Below, one piece after another: positions 7,884-16,815 of a DNA stretch of 64,000 nt (its first letter is position 1; each line of letters opens with the position of its first letter). A program made the position numbers and the translations under genes. Below the pieces are notes generated by a model. It was not told where the DNA came from, did not search any database, and worked only from the letters and a program-made list of their open reading frames with translations. Source of the stretch: Nostoc sp. MS1 (GTDB lineage: Bacteria; Cyanobacteriota; Cyanobacteriia; Cyanobacteriales; Nostocaceae); assembly GCF_019976755.1 (NCBI RefSeq), contig NZ_AP023441.1, forward strand, positions 5,267,501 to 5,331,500, in the 5' to 3' direction.

Positions 7884-9413
7884 TCAATGATGATTTTGAT
7901 TTTTAACTTTTGCCTGCGGAATTTTCTGATCAGGATTCATCCAAACTTCTAAACGACTAAAAAATTGAGAGGCTAAAAGTGTCAAACATAAGTAAAGTAT
8001 GGCAACAGTAGCGTAAATTTCAAAGGCACGGTAGTTTTCTGCGACAATCAATTGCCCTTTACGAAATAATTCTTCAAACCCAATAATAGCAACTAAGCTT
8101 GTATCTTTTAACAAACTAATAAACTCATTACCTAATGGTGGTAACATTCGCCGGAAGGCTTGGGGAAAAATCACCAAACGCATGGTTAGTAAAGGACTCA
8201 AACCCAGTGATTTGGCCGCTTCTGTCTGTCCTATTTCAATAGATTGAATCCCGGCGCGGACAGTTTCAGCAATGTAAGCGGCTACATTTAGACTTAGAGC
8301 AATTACTGCTGCAACAAAACGATCAAAGTTAAATGTAAAGCCGAGTTCTTGAGCCAGTGCTGGTAAGCCAAAATAAATCATAAAAATTTGCACTATCAAA
8401 GGCGTTCCCCGGAAAAAATCTACATAAGCTCTAGCTAACCAACGTCCAGGAATCAAGCGAGAAAGGCGGAGCAGGGCTGTTATAGTACCAATTATTAAAC
8501 CGAACACCGCAGAGAAAATTGTTAGTTCTATAGTAACTAATACACCTTGTAATAATATTGGGAGGAATGGCAAAATGAAGTTAGTTGAATTAGATTCACT
8601 AGAATTAGTTTGATTATCGTATGGTGATTTTGCTGGTAATGAAGATGGTGGCTCTGCTTTAAACCATTTTTGATAAATTTGCGAATAGGAACCATTTGCC
8701 AAAATACGATTCAAACCATCGTTAATTAGTTGTAAATTGGGTGAATTTTTGGCTGTGGCAATACCATAATATTCTTCTGTAAGTAATTTTTCGACAACTT
8801 TAATTCCTTGTAGATTACCTGTATTAATGGCGTACAAAGTTACAGGTGCATCATTAATGACTGCATCTACATTACCGTTGGCTAGTTCTTGCAAAGCTAG
8901 GGGTGCAGAATCAAAAGAGCGAATTTGCGCTCCGGGAATAGCTTTAGCTTTTTCTGCGCCAGTTGTGCCAATTTGAACGGCGATTTTCTTATTTTTGAGG
9001 CTGTCAAAACCTATAATATTTTGGTTGTCTGAGCGAATAGCGATCGCTAATCCCGCTTTAAAATAGGGACGGGAAAAAGATACTGTTTTTGAGCGTTCGG
9101 CGGTGATGGTGATAGAACTAATCGCCGCATCTACGGTTTTGCTTTGTAAAGCTGGGATAATCCCATCAAAAGGTATACTTTGAAAATCAACTTTAAAACT
9201 AGCAGCATGAGCGATCGCATTCATTAAGTCAATAGAAAAACCCTGTAAACCACCACCCTGTCCTGTAAACTCAAAAGGTGGAAAAGCTGGTTCTGTTGCT
9301 ACTCGCAGAGTTTTACTCTGATTTAAACTACCACTACAAGCTGTAAGTAACAAACAACTTAAGCCAATTACCACACACCAGCGTAGCCAACTTCCAAAAA
9401 CCCATTTAGTCAT
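7884..9413 (-). CDS. Amino-acid ABC transporter, fused binding protein and permease
   Basis: 509 aa in two parts. Residues 1-26 are a lipoprotein signal with lipobox LLTAC (C26). Residues 35-255 are a family-3 solute-binding domain (LRVATEPAFPPFEF...). After a Ser/Asn-rich linker, residues 280-495 are a HisM/GlnP-type permease with the EAA loop (EAAKSLGLSP). This is the layout of BgtB, the fused component of the basic amino-acid/glutamine uptake system in Anabaena, whose ATPase BgtA is encoded elsewhere. No ATPase gene is adjacent here either, so it probably borrows one. The substrate cannot be fixed from sequence. A strong ribosome site (AAGGGGAAG) supports the start. Confidence 0.9.
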   Translation of the reverse strand: MTKWVFGSWLRWCVVIGLSCLLLTACSGSLNQSKTLRVATEPAFPPFEFTGQGGGLQGFSIDLMNAIAHAASFKVDFQSIPFDGIIPALQSKTVDAAISSITITAERSKTVSFSRPYFKAGLAIAIRSDNQNIIGFDSLKNKKIAVQIGTTGAEKAKAIPGAQIRSFDSAPLALQELANGNVDAVINDAPVTLYAINTGNLQGIKVVEKLLTEEYYGIATAKNSPNLQLINDGLNRILANGSYSQIYQKWFKAEPPSSLPAKSPYDNQTNSSESNSTNFILPFLPILLQGVLVTIELTIFSAVFGLIIGTITALLRLSRLIPGRWLARAYVDFFRGTPLIVQIFMIYFGLPALAQELGFTFNFDRFVAAVIALSLNVAAYIAETVRAGIQSIEIGQTEAAKSLGLSPLLTMRLVIFPQAFRRMLPPLGNEFISLLKDTSLVAIIGFEELFRKGQLIVAENYRAFEIYATVAILYLCLTLLASQFFSRLEVWMNPDQKIPQAKVKNQNHH

Positions 9414-9538
9414 CTCATCTTCCCCTTGTAATTACAATTAACTTTAAAGGTTAACTGTTGACTGCTGACAGTTGACTATCATTAGTTGAATATGTAACAG
9501 GTTATAACAATGGGAATAGTTAATTTTCTTAATGGGAT

Positions 9539-10042
9539 ATGTCAGTTAACAGACATTGGTGTTGGGAATTTGAGTCATCAGGATATGGCCCTGATTGGTT
9601 CTGTAACATAGAAATTACACCGGAAAGCGTAGCGCACCTTGAGGCTTTAATTACTCAACTATCGCTACCATTCTTTACACCTATGCCTATTTATGAAAAG
9701 TATTGCTACCGTCACCAAAAGTTATGCAGCTATCATATATTTGTTAATGAATCTAATACTGACCTTTTTAGGGCCAATTTAGCAGTCACAGACATGGTAA
9801 ATATCTGGATTTACCACTTGATAGAAATTCATAATGAAACTATCACAATTGAATGTGGATATGGAGGCTATCCACAAAGCGAGTACCACACTATTGAAAC
9901 ATCTTTTTTACTTGATTTGTGTGACAATCCCAATATAGCGATCGCTCAATGGCATTTATACGCTGGTGGTATGGGTTACGACAGCGTTACAGTCACAGAA
10001 GGTAAAACTTCTGCGGAACTCAAACAACACATAACAGGTTAA
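9539..10042 (+). CDS. Conserved hypothetical protein, 167 aa
   Basis: No family was recognised. It is a soluble protein rich in aromatic residues, Cys and His (CWEFESSGYGPDWFC near the start, YCYRHQKLCSYH in the middle, WHLYAGGMGYDSV near the end). There is no signal peptide or membrane segment. Clustered Cys/His could bind metal, but no standard spacing is present. It overlaps the convergent 66-aa gene by 4 bp at the stop codons. Codon use resembles the neighbours, so I think it is real. Confidence 0.65.
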   Translation: MSVNRHWCWEFESSGYGPDWFCNIEITPESVAHLEALITQLSLPFFTPMPIYEKYCYRHQKLCSYHIFVNESNTDLFRANLAVTDMVNIWIYHLIEIHNETITIECGYGGYPQSEYHTIETSFLLDLCDNPNIAIAQWHLYAGGMGYDSVTVTEGKTSAELKQHITG

Positions 10043-10239
10043 AGATACTCGCGCAAGAAATCAAAGGGATCATCTTCCCAGCAAGGTTCGGGTATCATTA
10101 AACGTAAATTGCTGTCGATGTCCGCTTCGAGTTCATCAACATCTTCTCTGTCAAACAATTCCATTAAAGCTTTCCAGTCTCGTTCTTTGAGAGAAGTAAA
10201 TACTGGCGCGTATATCTGTGGATTGATCGGATAATTCAC
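10039..10239 (-). CDS. Small acidic hypothetical protein, 66 aa
   Basis: A very acidic soluble protein (MNYPINPQIYAPVFTSLKE... ending DDPFDFLREYL). It overlaps the end of the 167-aa gene tail to tail by 4 bp. No family was recognised. The tidy overlap, lack of low-complexity sequence and biased composition favour a real gene; function unknown. Confidence 0.6.
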   Translation of the reverse strand: MNYPINPQIYAPVFTSLKERDWKALMELFDREDVDELEADIDSNLRLMIPEPCWEDDPFDFLREYL

Positions 10240-10330
10240 AGGCTAATTTAAGTTAACGAATGCAGACAATGGGTTTGAGACTGGCAAACATTCCTATTTT
10301 AGCCTGAACTCAAAAATTCTCAAATGTGCA

Positions 10331-10436
10331 GTTGTCATTAGTCATTAGTCCATAGTCATTAGTCATTAGTCAAGCAAGGTGTACATTAGGCTAATGACAA
10401 CTGACAACTGTCAACTGTCAACTGTCAACTGTCAAC
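10331..10436. repeat. Heptamer tandem repeats (STRR) running into lipB
   Basis: One block is built of CATTAGT/CATAGTC units (about 10334-10371). A second is built of TGTCAAC units (about 10391-10436). These are short tandemly repeated repetitive sequences, a known feature of heterocystous cyanobacteria. The second block crosses the stop codon of the minus-strand lipB gene and encodes its last residues. Confidence 0.9.
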
Positions 10437-11083
10437 ACGCCAAACACCTCTGCAAAGGCTTGGATGACATGAACTCGCACTTCTTGAGTGGTGATGTTTG
10501 GTATCCATTGGGCTAAACTACCTACTGGCTTATCGGCAATACCACAGGGGACAATTCGCTCGAACCCTGTCATGTCGGGACAGACATTTAAAGCGAACCC
10601 GTGCATAGTTACCCAACGGCTAACTTTAATGCCGATCGCTGCAACTTTTCGTCCTTCTAACCACACTCCAGTTAAAGGTGGTGTGCGATCGCCTTTTAAC
10701 CCATAAACTGCAAGTACCCGAATTATAACTTCTTCTAATTGCCGCAAGTACCAATGTAAATCTTTGCAATGGCGATGCAGATTTAAAATCGGATACCCTA
10801 CCAATTGGCCAGGACAGTGATAAGTAACTTCACCGCCGCGTTCGATTCTATGTATCTCAAATTCACTTTGGTTAGGGTCAAATTTCAGAAAGTCCAAACT
10901 GCTGCCTTGGCCTAAAGTATAGACCGGAGGATGTTCCAATAAGATAAGTACATCATTTAGATTAGGGTTATCGATGCGTTCACGCAAGAGCGATCGCTGC
11001 AATGCGTGCGCCTCTATGTATGGCATCAATCCTTTGTTATATACCAAACAACTATTCACCGGGGATTCATTACTACGGATCAT
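10418..11083 (-). CDS. lipB: Octanoyltransferase LipB
   Basis: Transfers octanoate from acyl carrier protein to lipoyl domains, the first step of lipoate assembly. Signature blocks are RGGEVTYHCPGQLVGYPI, GRKVAAIGIKVSRWVTMHG and the thioester Cys in VPCGI. Counting from the ATG, the catalytic Lys is K146 and the Cys is C180, 34 residues apart as in E. coli LipB. I chose the ATG at 11083; an in-frame TTG at 11107 would add eight residues, and neither has a clear ribosome site. The final residues (about LTVDS) come from the heptamer repeat, past the conserved domain. Expected to be cytoplasmic and constitutive. Confidence 0.93.
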   Translation of the reverse strand: MIRSNESPVNSCLVYNKGLMPYIEAHALQRSLLRERIDNPNLNDVLILLEHPPVYTLGQGSSLDFLKFDPNQSEFEIHRIERGGEVTYHCPGQLVGYPILNLHRHCKDLHWYLRQLEEVIIRVLAVYGLKGDRTPPLTGVWLEGRKVAAIGIKVSRWVTMHGFALNVCPDMTGFERIVPCGIADKPVGSLAQWIPNITTQEVRVHVIQAFAEVFGVLTVDS

Positions 11084-11682
11084 GCCAAAAATCAACTGGG
11101 TTAACAACTAAAATATATTTCAACTAACAAATTTAAGAGAAAAAATTGTCAAGCTTTGCAAAGGATTTTAAAGGAACATAAAGGGAACCAGCCATAAGAA
11201 ATACAAAGTGCTAGTTTGAATATATAACCACATCAGGTGTTGGGAGGACTTCTCTACAATAAGCATCACGCCAAGTTCAGGGGAACAGATACACTGGCTG
11301 ATGAATCTAAAATGAGTTATTTGCATCTACGGAACTTGTGTAATTCTTTAATGATGAGCAACACCTTTTTTAACAAACGATAAGTAACTGCTAACAGTTA
11401 TATAAAGTTTGCTCTGATGAAGAAGGAAGTCAAAACAGTTATTGCTCACACTACCTTAATTGAAAAAAATATGCGCTCATTCAATTGTCTAGCGAACAGT
11501 TGAGAGCAACGTAAATTAGGTAGAACTATCACAAGCAGGATGTAAAAAGCTTAAAGAAAACAAGCTAGCAGTACATAAAAAAAGTTCAAAAGATGGTGTT
11601 GGTGCAATAAATATAACTTACCGCAATCTCTTTTCATACATAAACAACATCAAATATTGTGCTATTGAGCGGGAGAGTTTAC
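11084..11682 (+). promoter_or_regulatory. Long leader region upstream of the hibernation factor
   Basis: About 575 bp separate lipB (minus strand) from the hpf/lrtA start. No gene was recognised. In Synechococcus the light-repressed transcript lrtA has a long untranslated leader that affects mRNA stability in the dark, so a long leader here fits that biology. I see no T-tract terminator inside. Boundaries of the transcript cannot be set by eye. Confidence 0.45.
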
Positions 11683-12336
11683 ATGAAGCTTGTCATCCAC
11701 GGCAAAAATATAGAAATTACCGATGCGATTCGAGAATATGTGCATCAAAAAATTGAAAAGGCAGTTAGTCACTTTCAGAACATCACAAACGAAGTGGATG
11801 TCCATTTAAGCGTAGCTCGCAATCCCCGAATTAACCCCAGACAAGCGGCGGAAGTCACCATCTTTGCAAATGGTAGCGTAATCCGCGCGGAGGAGAGCAG
11901 CGAAAATTTATACGCAAGTATTGACCTAGTAGCAGACAAGATTTCCCGACAATTACGTAAATACAAAGAAAGAAGAATAGATAAGAAAACTCAAGCCCAA
12001 CCAACTACCGACGTTGTTGTACCAGAACCAGTAGTTGCAGATTTAATAGGCGATCGCACTCCCGAACTCCCTCAAGAAGTCGTCCGCACCAAATACTTTT
12101 CCATGCCCCCAATGACAGTTGCCGAAGCCCTAGAGCAATTACAATTAGTGGGGCATGATTTTTATATGTTCCACAACGCCGAAACAGGAGAGATTAACGT
12201 TATTTACGAACGCAACCACGGCGGCTACGGTGTGATTCAACCCCGCAATAACAACGGACACACCAATGGTCATACAAACGGCAAAAACGGCAAAACTCAT
12301 CATGTCGTGATGCCAGAAAAATCTCATAGTAAGTAA
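11683..12336 (+). CDS. hpf: Long-form ribosome hibernation factor (HPF/LrtA)
   Basis: 217 aa. The N-terminal ribosome-binding domain (MKLVIHGKNIEITDAIREYV..., about 1-100) is of the HPF/YfiA type. A Pro/Val-rich linker leads to the C-terminal dimerisation domain (VVRTKYFSMPPMTVAEALEQLQLVGHDF is its core, about 132-190). Long forms alone join two 70S ribosomes into inactive 100S particles. In cyanobacteria the gene is known as lrtA and is induced in the dark or in stress. The Asn/His/Gly-rich tail is probably disordered. I chose the ATG at 11683 because GGGAGAG lies at the right distance; an upstream ATG would add eight residues that the family lacks. Confidence 0.94.
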   Translation: MKLVIHGKNIEITDAIREYVHQKIEKAVSHFQNITNEVDVHLSVARNPRINPRQAAEVTIFANGSVIRAEESSENLYASIDLVADKISRQLRKYKERRIDKKTQAQPTTDVVVPEPVVADLIGDRTPELPQEVVRTKYFSMPPMTVAEALEQLQLVGHDFYMFHNAETGEINVIYERNHGGYGVIQPRNNNGHTNGHTNGKNGKTHHVVMPEKSHSK

Positions 12337-12375
12337 GGAACTGGGGATGAGGAAGATGAGGAAGCAGTTATTCTT

Positions 12376-12874
<499 letters not shown>

Positions 12875-12970
12875 ATAAAATTAAAAAATTATACATTTCT
12901 TTATATTCTATAGTTATTAGTCATTAGTCATTGGTCATTAGTCAAAAGCATTCTCCCTCATCTCCCGGTT

Positions 12971-13050
12971 GGTGAGCGTAGCCGTTCTCTACGTTCGCGG
13001 AGCGTGTCGTAGACAGAGGCTGCGCCAACGCGGAGCGTCTCGCAGAGAAC
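12971..13050. repeat. Palindromic dispersed element, copy 1
   Basis: A GC-rich insert in an AT-rich gap. Its ends GTTCTCTACG and CGCAGAGAAC pair, and internal blocks (TTCGCGGAGCGTG, AACGCGGAGCGTCTC) repeat each other. Related copies occur at about 20000-20044 (same strand) and 57758-57880 (opposite strand). It is flanked by CATTAGT-type repeats (12906-12944) and CCCCACT-type repeats (13053-13089). Confidence 0.75.
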
Positions 13051-13052
13051 CA

Positions 13053-13089
13053 CATCTCCCCACTCCCCACTCCCTACTCCCCACTCCCC
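13053..13089. repeat. CCCCACT heptamer repeats crossing a stop codon
   Basis: Tandem CCCCACT/CCCTACT units run from the palindromic element into the 3' end of the minus-strand 421-aa gene, supplying its last codons (LGSGE) and its stop. Confidence 0.85.
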
Positions 13090-14339
13090 AACTTTCTCTC
13101 AACTTCTTGGTCGAGTAGGTCATTTTCAGTGGAATAGATTAAATCTTCATTGCTGATGACTTTTTCTTGAGCAAATTGGCTGGCGTAGAGGATTTTTTGA
13201 TGTAATGCTGCATCGGGACTTGCAAGTATTCTGGCGCGATTTAGGCGATCGCGGTTACGTGCAGCAATTTTTCTATTGCGCCATTTAATCCAAAGGTGAC
13301 GTATTAGAGGAACGCCTAAAAAACCGATTCCATAAGCCAATAATACCCAGTAAATCCCTTGCACAAAAGCGACAAAGCTACCAGCTCTTGCCACAACTGT
13401 ACCATCTGCCAACAAACCACCCAATATCACAGCACCAACTAGATTTACCACACCTAAACCAGCACTGAGCATAACTTGCCCAGAACTAGCAGCACTAAAA
13501 CGCCAAGGAAATTCTTCTAAATAAACTGAGGCTGGTTGCAGTTGTTTTTTGCTGGCTCTTACCTGCAACTCTGGGAAGTAATAGACAATTTGTCCTTCAG
13601 GACTAACGCTTGGTTGCCCGTTGAATCGCAACAACACAGGCAACATATAATCTTCGTATTCTTGCTGATAAACTTCACCTATATCATTCAGGTATGGGGC
13701 AATTTGTTCTGCTACCACTGCACCACGGTTACTCCGAATCACAGTAGCGATTTCCTGCCAACGGCGTTCTTCTAAATTGGCGTTAGGGTTGCCATCACCA
13801 AATAAGAAAGAAAATATAGCTTCAAAGAAATTCATCTCGCTGCTATCATGCCTACTACGGCGACGTTGTGGCGCAGAATAACCATAGTTGGGGCTGAAGT
13901 ACCAAAATAAATCAGGGAAGTAGAAAAATCCCCAACTACCACTAGAATTACTGCTGCGATCGTTATTGTTATTACTTGAGTTCATCGCCGTGATGATGAG
14001 GATGATAGCAATAGTAATCAAAGCGATAGAAGCGATGAGATAAATTCCAAAGGAAATGCGAATCAGGTAAAACAGAATCCCCCATATCTTCTGCCACCGT
14101 GCTTGCAATCGCAATTTTAAGTATTTATTTCGTAAAATATCTCGAAAATTTCGTGGAAACAGATAAACTACATCACCGGTTTCTGCCACCTGCAAATGTC
14201 CACCCGCATCACTGGCTAGAGCTAACAACCCTTGCCCAGCCTCCGCTAAATTCAATCCAGACTGAGTTGCCACATCACCAACGGTAACGCGATACCCCAG
14301 TTTTTCTACAGCCTGCATAATAGTGGGGTTGGGAGTCAT
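13074..14339 (-). CDS. Conserved membrane protein with N-terminal winged-helix-like domain
   Basis: 421 aa. Residues 1-65 look like a small helix-turn-helix fold (AVEKLGYRVTVGDVATQSGL). Hydrophobic segments follow at about 90-118, then about 290-315 and 325-350. Between them lies a Ser/Asn-rich linker and a soluble domain with LEERRWQEIATVIRSN. A long basic/charged tail ends the protein. I recognise this as a protein type conserved in cyanobacteria but know no function for it. A strong ribosome site (AGGAGGG, 8 nt before ATG) fixes the start. The C-terminal residues derive from a CCCCACT repeat. Confidence 0.75.
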   Translation of the reverse strand: MTPNPTIMQAVEKLGYRVTVGDVATQSGLNLAEAGQGLLALASDAGGHLQVAETGDVVYLFPRNFRDILRNKYLKLRLQARWQKIWGILFYLIRISFGIYLIASIALITIAIILIITAMNSSNNNNDRSSNSSGSWGFFYFPDLFWYFSPNYGYSAPQRRRSRHDSSEMNFFEAIFSFLFGDGNPNANLEERRWQEIATVIRSNRGAVVAEQIAPYLNDIGEVYQQEYEDYMLPVLLRFNGQPSVSPEGQIVYYFPELQVRASKKQLQPASVYLEEFPWRFSAASSGQVMLSAGLGVVNLVGAVILGGLLADGTVVARAGSFVAFVQGIYWVLLAYGIGFLGVPLIRHLWIKWRNRKIAARNRDRLNRARILASPDAALHQKILYASQFAQEKVISNEDLIYSTENDLLDQEVERKLGSGE

Positions 14340-14401
14340 TGCTCTACCCTCCTGTTGAAGTTTGTCGCCTTTACTTCAGTATAAAGTTAGGAATTTGTTA
14401 G

Positions 14402-14512
14402 TTGTCGGTTGTCATTAGTCATTAGTCAACAGTCCATAGTCCATCATTATTTCCACATCTCCCCCCTCTCCCTCATCTCCCACATCTCCCCTCTCTTCCC
14501 AATCCCCAGCCC
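14402..14512. repeat. CATTAGT repeats plus pyrimidine-rich CATCTCCC tract
   Basis: The leader of the next gene holds CATTAGT/CCATAGT heptamers (about 14410-14443), then about 60 bp of CATCTCCC/CTCCCTCAT units. The latter is the same class as the long tract at 29721-29884. An open frame through it is an artefact. Confidence 0.75.
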
Positions 14513-14555
14513 CTTTAATGTTAAAATATCTCCATTAGGAGTGGTTAATCAGCAT

Positions 14556-15035
14556 ATGGTTCAGTACACACTAGCTCAAAGCCCGGAGATTATTCTTACC
14601 GTTCCTGGGAAAGATTCAGCTAAAGCTCGTGATAAAGCAATGGATCAGTTGGTTGAACTGATTGATGCTGGTAAGCTACCTACAGAACTTGAAGAAGGGT
14701 TTGGCCCTCAACAATTAATTGAAGTGAAAGAGCCATCGGCTGATGCTGTTAGTGGTGAAGATGCCATCACCCAAGCTGTCCAAGTTCTCAGCAATCTTGC
14801 TACCCTCAAGTTAAAGGTACAGGAATCACGCACTGAAGCTTTAGAAATTCGTCAAGCTGTTGATATTCTGTTTTCTGATGACTCCGTAACGGAAGAAGAA
14901 ATTACTCGCCTCAAGGAAGGCTTTAAAGTTCTGAAAAATTTTGCTCAAGCAAATCTCCGCTACCAAGAAGCACGGGCTAAAGCCGAACAGGCTAGGCAAG
15001 TGTTAGATCAAGCTTTAAAATCACCAGAAAAGTAA
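14556..15035 (+). CDS. Conserved hypothetical helical protein, 159 aa
   Basis: Starts MVQYTLAQSPEIILTVPGKDSAKARDKAMDQ when split at its natural ATG (14556), which has TAGGAG upstream. A longer frame from 14409 would run through repeats and is rejected. The first 60 residues look like a small alpha/beta unit and the last 90 are helical and charged (LKVQESRTEALEIRQAVDIL ... YQEARAKAEQARQVL), probably coiled coil. No signal peptide. No family or function was recognised. Confidence 0.75.
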   Translation: MVQYTLAQSPEIILTVPGKDSAKARDKAMDQLVELIDAGKLPTELEEGFGPQQLIEVKEPSADAVSGEDAITQAVQVLSNLATLKLKVQESRTEALEIRQAVDILFSDDSVTEEEITRLKEGFKVLKNFAQANLRYQEARAKAEQARQVLDQALKSPEK

Positions 15036-15135
15036 TATGCTGTCGAGTAAATCGCATAAGTAAAATGCAATAGTGAGGGTGCTTTTGGTGTTGAGATAGC
15101 AACCAAACACCCATGATTGCATAATGCAATTGACA

Positions 15136-15516
15136 TTATTTTGTAGTTCTTTGGTTATCAACTCGCTCGTTGAGTTCTCTAAGTTGTTGGTTTAATTGTC
15201 TTTGTCGATTGAGCAAAATTTCTAAATCTTCTTTGGTGGCTAAATCTGCCCTGTTAGCAGGAATAACTTGATTTACCTGATTTAAGCAGCTATTCAAACC
15301 AGCCGCAAACTCATAACGTGTAACTGGACGTGAACCCCTATATGTATCATTACCATATCCAGATAGGCAACCTACTTGGGGAACAGTGTTGTTACGCCCG
15401 TTGCTTGGTGTTTGTGACAAAGTTTTAGATGGAGAGAAAACAATTGTTGTCAGTGCCAAAGTACTCGTAACGGTGACAGACCCAGCCAATTCAGCAATTG
15501 ATGACATCCTAAACAT
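15136..15516 (-). CDS. Short SLH-type secreted protein, possible truncated OprB-like porin
   Basis: 126 aa. A signal-like N-terminus (about 1-35) precedes a sequence matching the second half of the SLH unit of cyanobacterial outer-membrane porins: GCLSGYGNDTYRGSRPVTRYEFAAGLNSCLNQ, here split over residues 49-80. A coiled coil (DLATKEDLEILLNRQRQLNQQLREL) follows, as in those porins. Normally a beta-barrel of more than 350 residues comes next; here the protein stops. The FSDV...DWA half of the SLH unit is also missing. It may be a relic of a porin gene or a small cell-wall anchored protein. Confidence 0.65.
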   Translation of the reverse strand: MFRMSSIAELAGSVTVTSTLALTTIVFSPSKTLSQTPSNGRNNTVPQVGCLSGYGNDTYRGSRPVTRYEFAAGLNSCLNQVNQVIPANRADLATKEDLEILLNRQRQLNQQLRELNERVDNQRTTK

Positions 15517-15637
15517 TGGTCGTAGCTACCAACTATTTACTTCTTTACCTTAACAAAGGAATCCAATTCATCACCTTGTATTATACAGACGTATCTTTTA
15601 AGTCTGTGCCAGTAACTTATCGGATTTATTCTGCACC

Positions 15638-15665
15638 GTAGAGACTTTGCCTGCAACGTCTCTAC
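15638..15665. repeat. Dispersed palindrome GTAGAGAC / GTCTCTAC
   Basis: GTAGAGACTTTGC and its imperfect complement GCAACGTCTCTAC form a hairpin. This palindrome type is very common in Nostoc genomes. A 69-codon frame over it is not a gene. Confidence 0.75.
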
Positions 15666-16023
15666 ATCATTTAATTGGCGCAATTTTATAGAAATTAGCA
15701 TAAGAAAACTTAATATTGCTGAGAAACGTAAAAGATGGCATTGCATTCTTTATCTATGAATAACTACTGCAAGCAAATTCCTTTGTTTCTTGATCATCCT
15801 TAAGTCAGATTTCTTCCAAGAATTCTTTAAGTTAACCAAAACATAACCTTTTCTAAATATTGCACAACTACTTTTGGTATCAGCATCCATCTGATCAGAA
15901 TTTAAGCATTTTGTAACCTGATTTTGTCAATCCTAACCATAGTTATATATTCACTGACGCTATTGTCAATGTGTGAGCAGCGTATTCAATAAACTATGGA
16001 AATAACTTATAAAGAGCAAACTC

Positions 16024-16656
16024 ATGCTGAGTGCAACACATTTGAAGAGGCAATTGCAAGCAACTGCCACCGCAGCAATTAGTATCGCCATGCTTGCATT
16101 TATTAGCCAAGATACGGCCCAAGCTGTTAATTTGAAGACATTTAATATTTCGGGTAATTTTGCACCTACTGCTGCTGAAGGTTCACTCGGTTTACCAGTA
16201 AGTTTAGAAAATGGTTCTTTTAATGGAACCTATACAGTAGATGTAGATCAACTACCTGCTCCTAATTCTTTTGTGAATTTGACAAGCTGGAATGTAAATT
16301 TATTCGGTAAAAATGGGCTTTTGCGCAGCTTGTCCAACAATTTAACGAGTAGTTCAGCCTACATTCAAGAGAACACGCTTGCTTTTTCAGACGCAGGTTT
16401 ATTGACAGGAGAAAACCAAAATTTATACAGTTTGGAACTGTACTTTAACAATAATTTCACAGGTAGAGGCATTACTAATAACGGAATTTTTCTAGATAAC
16501 AGTGACCTTAGCGGTGTCCAAAGTTTTGGTAGTAATGCTGTTACTTTTGCTAGCAGTCAGCCTATTCCCGAACCTCGAACTTTTGGCGAAATGATAGTGG
16601 CTGTCAGTATTGGTGTGTGGATCAGCAGAAGACGAAAAAAAGTCATAGCTCCATAG
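16024..16656 (+). CDS. PEP-CTERM secreted protein
   Basis: 210 aa. A Sec signal peptide (about 1-35, ending near TAQA) precedes a Ser/Asn/Thr-rich body with no Cys. The C-terminus has the tripartite sorting signal: PEP (IPEPRTFGE, about residue 182), a hydrophobic stretch (MIVAVSIGVWI) and a basic end (SRRRKK). Such proteins are processed by an exosortase, not encoded here, and are usually linked to exopolysaccharide production. The body resembles no enzyme that I know. Upstream 280 bp is AT-rich and should hold its promoter. Confidence 0.8.
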   Translation: MLSATHLKRQLQATATAAISIAMLAFISQDTAQAVNLKTFNISGNFAPTAAEGSLGLPVSLENGSFNGTYTVDVDQLPAPNSFVNLTSWNVNLFGKNGLLRSLSNNLTSSSAYIQENTLAFSDAGLLTGENQNLYSLELYFNNNFTGRGITNNGIFLDNSDLSGVQSFGSNAVTFASSQPIPEPRTFGEMIVAVSIGVWISRRRKKVIAP

Positions 16657-16815
16657 TTTTGTTTGTACTCAAAATTATTCCGCCTGACTAAATAAAAAAA
16701 CAAGAAAGCATAGTGTAACTAAAATACTAAGTCCCTCACTAAAACGCTAATGGAAATATGAACTTTTCCGTATGGCGCATATTAACTAAGTTAGAAATCC
16801 CCAAGGAGATGTGCT

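Noticed and set aside
14409..14555. Longer start for the 159-aa helical protein
   Set aside because: The extension would be translated from CATTAGT and CATCTCCC repeats; the ATG at 14556 has a good ribosome site.
15537..15746. 69-codon minus-strand frame
   Set aside because: It runs through the GTAGAGAC/GTCTCTAC palindrome and has no protein-like pattern.
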